10,368 bases of DNA from Aquificaceae bacterium (GCA_015490215.1 WFYH01000058.1:1-10368); one strand, 5' to 3'. Shown: positions 1 through 6,739, counted from the stretch's first letter. Translations and numbers: made by a program. The notes: generated by a model not told the origin, from the letters alone.

Positions 1-2
1 AA

Positions 3-1367
3 AAAGACCTTATGTATATCTATAACCGGATTGGAATAGTTTACACGAAAAAAGGAAACCTTGACGAAGCTCTTGACTACTACAACGAAGCCCTTGACAT
101 CGCAAGGGAGCTAAAAGACAGGTCAATGGAATCAGACCTGCTGAACAACATAGGAAGTGTGTTTTCCTCAAAAGGCGACTACCAAAAAGCTCTGAAATAC
201 TACAAAAAATCCTTGGAACTTGAAGAAAACGAGCTGAAAAAGGCAGCGGTCTACAACAATATAGCCGTTGTCTACAAAAAGATGGGAAATTACAAAAAGG
301 CGATAGAATACCTCAAGAAAGCTCTTGAGATAGATAGAAAATATGGAGATCAAAGGGATATAGGAACGTCAATGCTCAACTTGGGAGATGCTTACAGAAA
401 AGCTGGGAACTACGAGGAAGCTTACAGGTATCTGAAGGAAGGACTTAGGAAGGTAAGACTTGCGGGAGACACCTACTGGGAAGCGGTGAGATACAAGTAT
501 TTGGGATGGTATTACGAGGACAGGAAGGAATACGAAAAGGCGAGGGAGTATTTTAAGAGAGCCTATGAGCTTTTCAACATCGCAGGGGCGAAGAAAAAAG
601 CTGAAGAAGTTCTTGCGGAGCTGAAGAAGGTTGAGAAGAAGGTCGGCGCTTTTGCAAAGAGGGAGAAAAGGGAAGAGAAGGAATTTGAGAGGAGGGGGGA
701 GAGGGTTACTTCGGTGCAGGGGGGTGGAAACTGTGTTAATCCCGACTACAGGAGGTATTTCTTCGGGGTGGTGGTTTACGACTACTACGAGATTTCCGAC
801 CTTGACTACGTGAGAAACGACAAGGATCTTATCTACAAGCTTGCCACCTGCTACATGGGCGTTCCTGAGAAAAACCTCCTGATCCTTGAGAACCCTTCCT
901 TTGCCCTGCTTAAGTCAAAACTAAAGAAGTTCGTAAAGGGAATAGGGAAGAAGGATGCAATTCTTTACTTTTACTACTCCGGGCACGGTATAACCGATTC
1001 AAAGGGGAGGTTTTACATACTCCCTGCGGACGCACTTATTGAAAGTGAAGATCTTTTGAAGGAAAGCGGTATGGACGTGGAACAGCTAAAACGTATCCTT
1101 GCGGGTGCAAAGGGCAAGAAGGTTGCCTTCATAGACGCTTGCAGGATAAACCCGAGGTGGAAGCCTGCTGTAATCCTCTACAAGCCTAACCTAAGAAGTT
1201 TGGCGATAATTTTCTCCACCAAGGAAGGACAAACTTCTAACTCGGACAAGGAAGGTCAGTATTCCGCTTTTACAAGGGCGCTTTACGAGATGGCGAGTTC
1301 CGGTCTTTTGAACCTTGACTTTGACAGTGACGGCTATATAGAGATAAAGGAACTCAAAAACCTCTAA
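3..1367 (+). CDS. TPR-repeat protein with C-terminal caspase-like (C14) peptidase domain, 5' end cut off
   Basis: Numbering here starts at the ATG at base 12, but the frame is open to the window edge, no ribosome site precedes that ATG, and it falls inside a TPR helix, so the true start is probably upstream. Five TPR units are visible at about residues 4-37, 43-76, 78-110, 117-150 and 157-190. A Lys/Glu-rich, probably helical linker (195-232) and a GGG turn follow. The caspase-type domain (about 248-430) has the family's two catalytic signatures: His325 in YYSGHG and Cys377 in IDACR, each after a hydrophobic beta strand. The last residues (436-447) fit the EF-hand loop DxDxDGxIxxxE exactly. 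There is no signal peptide in the visible part, so it is probably cytoplasmic. By family knowledge it would be a cysteine peptidase with TPR partner binding, possibly a stress or defence effector; substrate and role are unknown. The YSGHG and DACR contexts favour C14 over a CHAT domain. Two TAA stops end the gene. Confidence 0.87.
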   Translation, partial: KDLMYIYNRIGIVYTKKGNLDEALDYYNEALDIARELKDRSMESDLLNNIGSVFSSKGDYQKALKYYKKSLELEENELKKAAVYNNIAVVYKKMGNYKKAIEYLKKALEIDRKYGDQRDIGTSMLNLGDAYRKAGNYEEAYRYLKEGLRKVRLAGDTYWEAVRYKYLGWYYEDRKEYEKAREYFKRAYELFNIAGAKKKAEEVLAELKKVEKKVGAFAKREKREEKEFERRGERVTSVQGGGNCVNPDYRRYFFGVVVYDYYEISDLDYVRNDKDLIYKLATCYMGVPEKNLLILENPSFALLKSKLKKFVKGIGKKDAILYFYYSGHGITDSKGRFYILPADALIESEDLLKESGMDVEQLKRILAGAKGKKVAFIDACRINPRWKPAVILYKPNLRSLAIIFSTKEGQTSNSDKEGQYSAFTRALYEMASSGLLNLDFDSDGYIEIKELKNL

Positions 1368-1371
1368 TAAA

Positions 1372-1430
1372 CTGGGTCAGACGGCTCTCCTCCGATGACC
1401 GGCAGACCCCCGACTTTTGGGGACCAAAAG
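1372..1430 (+). terminator. Two tandem hairpins after the caspase gene; candidate terminator or leader structure
   Basis: The first hairpin pairs GGTCA (1375-1379) with TGACC (1396-1400), extended inward by CGG/CCG around a 7-base loop and outward by CTG/CAG across a GG bulge. The second pairs CTTTTGG (1414-1420) with CCAAAAG (1424-1430) around GGA and is followed by ATTTTGAAATTTT, which is T-rich but not a clean T run. It could be a weak intrinsic terminator for the caspase gene or a structured leader of the M16 operon. No convincing sigma-70 promoter with good spacing was found in the rest of the gap. Confidence 0.4.
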
Positions 1431-1484
1431 ATTTTGAAATTTTCCCTGTGGAATAAAGAGTAAAATCTTAAAGGCGGGCGGGAG

Positions 1485-2828
1485 ATGGTATCAGTTGGAC
1501 ACCTGATAAATAGTGCTGTGAAAAAATACCGCATTTTCCTGAGCGGTATCTGTATCCTTATAGTTATGCTAAGCGTTGCCTTTTCTCAGGAGCTTTACAT
1601 AAGGGATCTTCCCAACGGTGCCAAGCTCATAGTCAAGCCGAGGGAGGACACCTTGGCGGTGGCTCTCCACGTTTGGTTCAGGGTAGGTTCCCTTTACGAG
1701 AAATACGACCAAAAGGGTATGGCTCACTTTTTGGAGCACATGCTCTTTAACGGTTCGGAAAAGTATCCCTACGGGGAGATAGACAGGATTATAGAAAGCC
1801 TCGGCGGAAACATAAACGCCGGAACCTCCAAAGACTTTACCTACTACCACGTGGAGATAGCAAAACCCTACTGGAAAAAAGCCCTTGAGGTTCTATACCA
1901 GCTGACCCTAAAGGCAACCCTTGATGAGGAGATGATAGAAAAGGAAAAACCGATAGTCATAGAGGAGCTGAGGAGAGGGAAGGACAACCCCACAACCGTC
2001 CTTTGGGAGACCTTTGAGAAGACTGCCTACAAGGTTTCCCCTTACCGCTTCCCCATAATAGGTTTTGAAGAGACCATAAGCAGGTTCACCAGAAAGCAGC
2101 TCCTTGAGTTTTACAAGAGCTTCTACCAACCGAAAAACATGGCTATAGTTGTGGTGGGGGCGGTGGACCCGAAAGAGGTGGAAAAGGAGGTTCTAAAAAC
2201 CTTCGGAAAGGAAGAGGGCAGACCCGTTCCCAAGTATCCAATACCCGGTGAGCCTACCCTTGAGGTGGTAAGGTCGGAAAAGATTGAGGATCCTAGGGTT
2301 CAAAAAGCCTACTGGATTATAGGGTGGAGGGCACCTGCGGTAGGAAAAACCGACTACTACGGTCTTGTTGTATTTGACGAGATAATAGGGGGCGGGCGAA
2401 CGAGCCTATTTTATAGAGAACTCAAAGAGAAGGGAATCGTCTACTCCTTCTTTACGGGGGACATGGGAAGACCGAGGGACAACCTCTATGTGATAGGAGC
2501 GACCTTTGACCCCTCCAAGTTTGCGGAGGTAAAGGAGAAAGTTTTTAAGCTCCTTGAAGAAGCCTATAAGAACCTAACCGACGAGGAGGTGGAGTTTGCA
2601 AAGAGGAAGATAATAAACTCCCGGATCTTTGAAGAGGAAAAGGTAGAAGGCGAAGCCTACGATATAGGCTATTCCTATACGGTCGTCAAGGACCTTGACT
2701 TTTACAGGTTCTTTGACAAAAACGTGGGCAGGGTAAGAAAGGTGGAGGTAATGAGGTTTTACGAGCGCTATATAAAGGATAAACCTTACGTGGAGGTCCT
2801 TATGGTCCCCAAGGAGGAGAGCCAATGA
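1485..2828 (+). CDS. Exported M16 family zinc metallopeptidase (catalytic subunit)
   Basis: A pitrilysin/processing-peptidase type (M16) zinc protease of 447 residues, the usual two-domain size for bacterial M16B subunits. The inverted zinc motif HxxEH is His81-Phe-Leu-Glu84-His85, and the distal zinc-ligand Glu lies at 160-161 in VIEELRRGKD, so the active site looks complete. The C-terminal half carries the Arg311...Tyr320 pair (FYRELKEKGIVY) used for substrate binding in this family. The N-terminus has basic residues, a hydrophobic stretch (about 17-33) and a likely cleavage after AFS (34), which predicts export to the periplasm. The ATG at 1485 has purine-rich AAAGG at 1470-1474. The GTG at 1518 would give a more typical short signal peptide but has no good ribosome site. 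The gene overlaps the next by ATGA. The matching inactive M16 protein two genes on suggests a heterodimer that degrades or processes peptides in the envelope. Confidence 0.92.
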   Translation: MVSVGHLINSAVKKYRIFLSGICILIVMLSVAFSQELYIRDLPNGAKLIVKPREDTLAVALHVWFRVGSLYEKYDQKGMAHFLEHMLFNGSEKYPYGEIDRIIESLGGNINAGTSKDFTYYHVEIAKPYWKKALEVLYQLTLKATLDEEMIEKEKPIVIEELRRGKDNPTTVLWETFEKTAYKVSPYRFPIIGFEETISRFTRKQLLEFYKSFYQPKNMAIVVVGAVDPKEVEKEVLKTFGKEEGRPVPKYPIPGEPTLEVVRSEKIEDPRVQKAYWIIGWRAPAVGKTDYYGLVVFDEIIGGGRTSLFYRELKEKGIVYSFFTGDMGRPRDNLYVIGATFDPSKFAEVKEKVFKLLEEAYKNLTDEEVEFAKRKIINSRIFEEEKVEGEAYDIGYSYTVVKDLDFYRFFDKNVGRVRKVEVMRFYERYIKDKPYVEVLMVPKEESQ

Positions 2829-3001
2829 GGGTAGCCGTTGCCTTCTTGTTTGCCCTGTCCCTTCTCTTGGAAGGATGCGCCCTTATGGTGGGTGCGGGGG
2901 CAGGTGCAGGCGTGGGATACTACATAGGAACCAAGAAAAAGGAAGCAAAGGTGGAAGTAGAGGGAGGGAAGGAGAGTAAAAAACCCAAGAAGGAAAAATG
3001 A
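2825..3001 (+). CDS. Small glycine-rich putative lipoprotein
   Basis: A 58-residue gene whose ATG overlaps the stop of the first M16 gene and whose TGA overlaps the ATG of the second (ATGA at both ends). AAGGAGG at 2811-2817, 7 bases before the ATG, is the strongest ribosome site in this operon. The product starts with a hydrophobic segment (residues 3-15) ending in LLEGC, with Cys18 as the possible lipidated residue. Glu at -2 of the lipobox is unusual, so lipidation is likely rather than certain. A glycine-zipper-like run (GAGAGAGVG, 23-31) follows, then a Lys/Glu-rich tail (37-58) with no further hydrophobic stretch. I do not recognise a family. The position inside an M16 pair suggests a membrane tether, assembly factor or peptidase regulator. 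The alternative is a simple small membrane protein that keeps its hydrophobic segment. Confidence 0.8.
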   Translation: MRVAVAFLFALSLLLEGCALMVGAGAGAGVGYYIGTKKKEAKVEVEGGKESKKPKKEK

Positions 3002-4254
3002 TTCTCTTGGTGTTCCTTTTGCTGATATCCTTGAGTTTCGGAGGTTGGCAGGTGAAGGAGAAAACCCTTGAAAACGGTCTTAAGGTTATATACAAGGAGA
3101 CCAAGGGAAAGGGGATAATATCTGCCGTTCTCTTCTTCAAAGGTGGGCAGAACGGAGAAAAAAGAAGGGGAGAAACTAATCTCCTTATGACCCTTTTGCT
3201 CAAGGGAAGCAAGTCCTTTCCAAGCTCCTACCACGTTTCCCTTCCCTTTGAGAGCCTCGGCGGATACATCTACTCTTCCTCTTCCGACGACTTTTCGGAG
3301 ATAGGCTTTACCACCAAGGTGGAAGGCTTTGAGAAAGCCCTTGAGGTTCTGCGGGATGTGGTCATGAACCCCCTCCTTAGGGAAGAGGACATAGACAGGG
3401 AGAAGACCAACGTTATAATGGCTATAAGATCCAAGAGGGAGAGGGGGATGGAATTCGCCATGGAGAACCTGCGCAAGCTCACCTACAAGGGGACACCCTA
3501 CGAAACCTCACCCTTGGGAACCGAGGAGGAGGTCACCGAGATAACGAGGGAGGATCTGATCCGCAGACTTAAGGAGATAAGAAGGGCGGGTTCTATGATC
3601 TTGGCGGTTGCGGGTGATATGCCCTTTGAGGAAGCCTTGCCCCTTATAGAAAAATACCTCTCGGATATAGAGGCTGGAAGTTATACCTTTAAAACCGAAA
3701 GCAAGAGTATAAAGGAGAGCGTGGTAAAGAGGGTAAAGAGGGAAGGGACACAGGCTACCATCCTCTGCGCCTTCAACGCTCCCGACAGACTTTCGGGGGA
3801 TTACTTTACCTTCAAGGTCCTTGCGAGCGCCCTCGGCGACGGTATGACCTCCAAGCTATTTAGAGTTCTGAGGGAGGAAAAGGGATACGCCTATGCCACC
3901 TACGCCTTTTACCCCACTAGGCTCTCCTCGCCGAGGCTTTTCGCCTACGTGGGAACCTCCCCCGAAAAGAGGGACTCCGCCCTGAAAGACCTTCTCAAGG
4001 TGGTAAAGGAAGAGGACATCTCCGAAGAGGAGGTGAAGATAGCCAAAAGGAAGATAGTGGGGGACTTCCTGCTTGACCACCAGACACGCCTCAGGCAGGC
4101 GTGGTATTTGGGTTTCTTTGAAATTTTGGGTTTGGGCTGGGAGACCGACGAAAGATACCCCACAAAGATAGAGGAGGTATCCCACGAGGACGTAAAGAGA
4201 GCAGTCAGAAGGTTTATAGACAAGCACCATTGCGTTGTGGTGGAGCCTGAATAG
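2998..4254 (+). CDS. Exported M16-family protein lacking the zinc site (non-catalytic partner subunit)
   Basis: A 418-residue M16-fold protein. Aligned on the shared KGS/NGS...SLGG segment with the first M16 product, the three zinc/catalytic positions HxxEH are replaced by Asn61, Met64 and Thr65, so it should not hydrolyse peptides itself. The C-terminal half keeps the family signature with Arg289/Arg292 and Tyr298 (LFRVLREEKGYAY). A hydrophobic N-terminus (1-15, ending SFG-GW) predicts a signal peptide. AAGGA at 2990-2994 precedes the ATG, which overlaps the stop of the small lipoprotein gene. Paired active and inactive M16 subunits are a known arrangement, as in mitochondrial processing peptidase and several bacterial gene pairs, where the inactive chain completes the chamber and can supply the Arg/Tyr pair. 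I infer that this protein and the upstream M16 product form such a heterodimer in the periplasm. Confidence 0.9.
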   Translation: MILLVFLLLISLSFGGWQVKEKTLENGLKVIYKETKGKGIISAVLFFKGGQNGEKRRGETNLLMTLLLKGSKSFPSSYHVSLPFESLGGYIYSSSSDDFSEIGFTTKVEGFEKALEVLRDVVMNPLLREEDIDREKTNVIMAIRSKRERGMEFAMENLRKLTYKGTPYETSPLGTEEEVTEITREDLIRRLKEIRRAGSMILAVAGDMPFEEALPLIEKYLSDIEAGSYTFKTESKSIKESVVKRVKREGTQATILCAFNAPDRLSGDYFTFKVLASALGDGMTSKLFRVLREEKGYAYATYAFYPTRLSSPRLFAYVGTSPEKRDSALKDLLKVVKEEDISEEEVKIAKRKIVGDFLLDHQTRLRQAWYLGFFEILGLGWETDERYPTKIEEVSHEDVKRAVRRFIDKHHCVVVEPE

Positions 4255-4255
4255 A

Positions 4256-5146
4256 ATGAAGAGGTTAGCGTTTGTCTTCTTAGCGCTTGTTGTCGTGGGG
4301 CTTTTGGGTTTCGGTGCCCTCCAACTATATGTAAACAAAAAGGCGGAAGAGCAGATCCGCTCCTTTGCGAAGGACATAGATGCGGAGATTGAATTGGAGA
4401 AGGTATCCAAAAACCTCTTTACGGGTGAGGTTACCGTAAAGGGCTTGGTTATAAAGACTACCGGGGGTGTAACGAAGGCGCAGGAGGTTGTTGTAAAGGA
4501 CATAAGCCCGAAGAGCTTAGATGTGGAGATAAAGGGCATCAGGGGGGAGGATGAAGATTTTGCCGAATTAGAAAGCGATCTGAGGAAGCTCGGTTACGAA
4601 CAGGTATCCTTCAACGCCGGTTTGAAAGCTTTCCTTGACAAGGAAGTCCAAAGACTCCAGTTAGAGAGGTTTTACTGGGAACTTCCTGAGGGCTTTAGGG
4701 TTTTTCTGTCCGCAGACCTGCTTAACGTTGATGCGGATCTGCTAAAAAAGCTCTTTAAAAATAATCGGGAACTCTCTCAGGAAGAGCTACTTAGGGTAGC
4801 TTATGCCCTGAGCGATATAAAGGTGAGGGGTCTTGTTATAGAGTTTACTGACGAGGGGTTAATAACGCGGGCGATAGAAACACGTGCGTCACAGGAAGGA
4901 AAAAGCCCCGAGGAGGTAAAAAAGGAAGTAGTTGATGCGTTAGAAAAAGAGTTTCCGCAGGAGATAGCAGACCCTTTCAAGAAGCTGATTCAAAAAGGAG
5001 GTAGCGTAGTGATAACCTCAGATCCCAATAGAACCTTTAAGGTTGGTGAGTTTCTTTTGGTTACCGTCATGAGCTTTCAGACGGGTGATCTTTCACAGAT
5101 AAAGAACTCCTTGGGGCTTAAGATAGAACACAAGGAGGAGCCATGA
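4256..5146 (+). CDS. Membrane-anchored protein of unknown function
   Basis: A 296-residue protein I cannot place in a family. I chose ATG 4256 because GGAG at 4242-4245 lies 10 bases upstream and the codons that follow give a clean MKR plus hydrophobic start; an in-frame TTG at 4235 would add seven residues inside the preceding gene. One N-terminal transmembrane or uncleaved signal segment (about 4-25) is followed by about 270 hydrophilic residues, probably periplasmic. The region after the anchor alternates short beta-like segments (TGEVTVKGLVIKTTGG, about residues 63-78) with charged helices (roughly 100-135 and 210-235), and contains an FKVGEFLLV strand near the end. The layout (short anchor, then a 'V.G' beta segment) recalls AsmA- or DUF945/YdgA-type envelope proteins, but I see no diagnostic motif. 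It starts 1 base after the second M16 gene and overlaps the aminotransferase gene by ATGA, so all are probably cotranscribed and translationally coupled. Confidence 0.82.
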   Translation: MKRLAFVFLALVVVGLLGFGALQLYVNKKAEEQIRSFAKDIDAEIELEKVSKNLFTGEVTVKGLVIKTTGGVTKAQEVVVKDISPKSLDVEIKGIRGEDEDFAELESDLRKLGYEQVSFNAGLKAFLDKEVQRLQLERFYWELPEGFRVFLSADLLNVDADLLKKLFKNNRELSQEELLRVAYALSDIKVRGLVIEFTDEGLITRAIETRASQEGKSPEEVKKEVVDALEKEFPQEIADPFKKLIQKGGSVVITSDPNRTFKVGEFLLVTVMSFQTGDLSQIKNSLGLKIEHKEEP

Positions 5147-6204
5147 TAAGGATCGTTGAGCCGATATTTTCCGAAGAAGAGAAAAAGGCTGTCATTGAGA
5201 TAATAGAGAGCCACAGGATAACGAGGGGAGAGTGGACCAAAACCTTTGAGGAGGAATTTGCCCGCTTCATAGGTGTTGAGAGAGCCTTTACCGTCTGTTC
5301 GGGAACGGTAGCCCTCTTTATAGCCCTGAAGGCGGTAGGCGTTGACAAGGGGGACAGGGTGGTAGTTCCCGCTATGAGCTTTATGGCAACCATAGATGCG
5401 GTATACCTCGCCTGCGGGGAACCGGTTGTGGTGGACGTGGACGAGTTTTTCACCATGGACGTGGATCAGCTTGAGACTGCTGTAAAGAAATACAGACCCA
5501 AGGCGGTGATACCCGTTCACCTCTACGGAAATATGGCGGATATGGAGAGCATAATGTATCTGTCCGAAAAATACGACTTCTATGTTGTAGAAGACGCGGC
5601 CCAAGCCCACGGTGCGCACCTGAAGGGTAAAAAGGCTGGGGCTTGGGGTCACATAGGAGCCTTCAGCTTTTACGCCTCAAAGAACGTTCCTATGGGAGAA
5701 GGGGGTGCGCTCACCGCAAACGACCCTGAGATGGTGAAGAACATAAGAAAGTGGATTGACTTCGGAGACCATCCGGCTTTCAACGTCAGGATAACCGAAT
5801 TTCAGGCGGCTATAGGGACACTACAACTTCGCAAACTTACCGAGAGGAATGAAAAGAGAAGGCAGATAGCTCGCATATACTCGGAAAACTTCTCCGACCT
5901 TTTCGGAATCCCCAAAGAAAGACCCCAGTCCTACCACGTATACCACCTCTACACCCTGACCCATCCCAAAAGGGACAGGATAGTTCAAGGGCTGAAGGAA
6001 AGAGGAATAGATGCAAGGGTCTATTACAGCTACCTCCTTCATGAACTCAGGAATGCACCCCACCTTCCCACCCCGAGGGCGGAAGCCTTCAGAAGGGAGG
6101 TATTCTCCATACCCGTTCATCCCTACCTCAAGGAGGAAGAGGTTTCCTACATAGTGGACAGCCTACTCAGCTGTGTGGAGTCTCCCACCTCCAAAGGGTC
6201 GTAG
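5143..6204 (+). CDS. DegT/DnrJ/EryC1/StrS family PLP-dependent aminotransferase
   Basis: A 353-residue fold-type I PLP enzyme of the family that transfers an amino group from glutamate or glutamine to keto-sugars bound to nucleotides, making amino sugars for surface glycans. Visible family marks are SGT (53-55) for phosphate binding, EDAAQAHGA (150-158) with the PLP-ring Asp151, and SFYASKNVPMGEGGAL (175-190) with the Schiff-base Lys180, followed by RITEFQAAIG (216-225). The length is close to the family norm. AAGGAGG at 5132-5138 gives a strong ribosome site, and the ATG overlaps the previous stop (ATGA). No sugar dehydratase, glycosyltransferase or other glycan gene lies nearby, so the substrate cannot be read from context. 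Some family members act as regulators or in cofactor synthesis, but the intact Lys and Asp argue for catalysis. Confidence 0.93.
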   Translation: MIRIVEPIFSEEEKKAVIEIIESHRITRGEWTKTFEEEFARFIGVERAFTVCSGTVALFIALKAVGVDKGDRVVVPAMSFMATIDAVYLACGEPVVVDVDEFFTMDVDQLETAVKKYRPKAVIPVHLYGNMADMESIMYLSEKYDFYVVEDAAQAHGAHLKGKKAGAWGHIGAFSFYASKNVPMGEGGALTANDPEMVKNIRKWIDFGDHPAFNVRITEFQAAIGTLQLRKLTERNEKRRQIARIYSENFSDLFGIPKERPQSYHVYHLYTLTHPKRDRIVQGLKERGIDARVYYSYLLHELRNAPHLPTPRAEAFRREVFSIPVHPYLKEEEVSYIVDSLLSCVESPTSKGS

Positions 6205-6213
6205 GCATTACTT

Positions 6214-6259
6214 TTAACGTTAAATAAACACCTTGTATTCACACAAAGGGGCGTGTTTA
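6214..6259. promoter_or_regulatory. Cluster of inverted repeats upstream of the NosL-family gene
   Basis: Three nested or adjacent dyads lie in the 88-base gap. TTAACGTTAA (6214-6223) is a perfect 10-base palindrome. TTGT (6233-6236) and ACAA (6243-6246) are separated by 6 bases, a spacing shared with CRP/FNR-type operators though not their consensus. TAAACAC (6225-6231) and GTGTTTA (6253-6259) enclose that inner dyad. They may be operator sites controlling the nosL-like gene, or an RNA hairpin ending the upstream operon. Confidence 0.4.
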
Positions 6260-6266
6260 CTACTCT
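6238..6266 (+). promoter_or_regulatory. Candidate sigma-70-like promoter for the NosL-family gene
   Basis: TTCACA (6238-6243) is one base off TTGACA, with a 17-base spacer to TACTCT (6261-6266), which keeps the most conserved T, A and final T of the -10 box. Transcription would start near 6273, about 20 bases before the ATG. The -35 box overlaps the TTGT-N6-ACAA dyad, which would suit repression. The match is modest and could be chance. Confidence 0.35.
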
Positions 6267-6292
6267 AAAAGTCTCTGAAAGGGGGTGCGGAA

Positions 6293-6739
6293 ATGAAAAC
6301 CTTTTTCCTTTTAGTTGGAGTTTTGTTGTCTTTCATTCTCGCCTTTGCACAGCCAAAAGACCCTCCCAAGGGTGCAAGGTGCGTGGTCTGCGGTATGGAT
6401 GTGAACATGATGCCCAAGTTCACCTCCCAGCTGAAGCTCAAGGACGGAAAGCACGTCTACACAGAGTCGCCTAAGCACGCTATTCAATATTTTCTGAAGA
6501 ACAAGGACAAGGTCTCTCAGATATGGGTGAAGGACTTTTCAACGGGCAAATGGATAGACGCAAAGCGTGCCTATTACGTTGCAGTTGACGAAGGTCCCAT
6601 GGGACCCGATCTGGCTGCCTTCAGGAGCATGGTGAAAGCTAAAAAGTTCGCAAAGGGCAAGAAGGTCTTCAGGTTTAAAGACATAGACTTGGAGTTTCTC
6701 AAGCACCTTGACATGGGTCACGGCGGTATGAAACATTGA
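6293..6739 (+). CDS. NosL-family exported copper-binding protein
   Basis: A 148-residue protein with a cleavable-type signal peptide (about 1-19, AFA before QP), predicted to act in the periplasm. The NosL signature CxxCGM is Cys30-Val-Val-Cys33-Gly-Met35, and the family's MGPDLAAF segment is present at about residues 103-110. NosL proteins bind Cu(I) and in denitrifiers deliver copper to nitrous oxide reductase. Unlike typical NosL lipoproteins, the first Cys is about 10 residues past the predicted cleavage site, so it is probably soluble. The C-terminus (HLDMGHGGMKH) adds His and Met, which could be further metal ligands. No nosZ, nosD, nosF or nosY gene is present in the window, so the client may be another copper enzyme, or copper and sulfur handling in general. 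AAAGGGGGTG at 6278-6287 is a good ribosome site. mqnE follows 41 bases later. Confidence 0.88.
   Translation: MKTFFLLVGVLLSFILAFAQPKDPPKGARCVVCGMDVNMMPKFTSQLKLKDGKHVYTESPKHAIQYFLKNKDKVSQIWVKDFSTGKWIDAKRAYYVAVDEGPMGPDLAAFRSMVKAKKFAKGKKVFRFKDIDLEFLKHLDMGHGGMKH

Noticed and set aside
1428..1469. AAGATTTT/AAAATCTT inverted repeat, and a TTGAAA...TAAAAT promoter before the first M16 gene
   Set aside because: The loop is 26 bases and the stem is only A/T-rich. The -35/-10 spacing would be 21 bases, too long for a credible sigma-70 promoter.
1785..3265. Near-identical GAAAGCCTCGGCGGA/GAGAGCCTCGGCGGA stretches in both M16 genes
   Set aside because: They encode the same conserved ESLGG or SLGG segment of homologous proteins, so they reflect gene duplication rather than a mobile or regulatory repeat.
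3856..4539. Long minus-strand reading frame (227 codons) opposite the second M16 gene
   Set aside because: It is antisense to a well-supported gene and crosses into the next one, has low-complexity Ser/Thr/Phe-rich translation with no family likeness, and no ribosome site was seen. It is a shadow frame.
5077..5652. Minus-strand reading frame of 191 codons opposite the aminotransferase gene
   Set aside because: It lies opposite strongly conserved aminotransferase motifs and its translation resembles no known fold. It is a by-product of codon bias.
6253..6474. Plus-strand reading frame overlapping the start of the NosL-family gene in another frame
   Set aside because: It lacks a ribosome site, begins in the regulatory region and conflicts with the NosL frame, which has a signal peptide and the CxxCGM motif.
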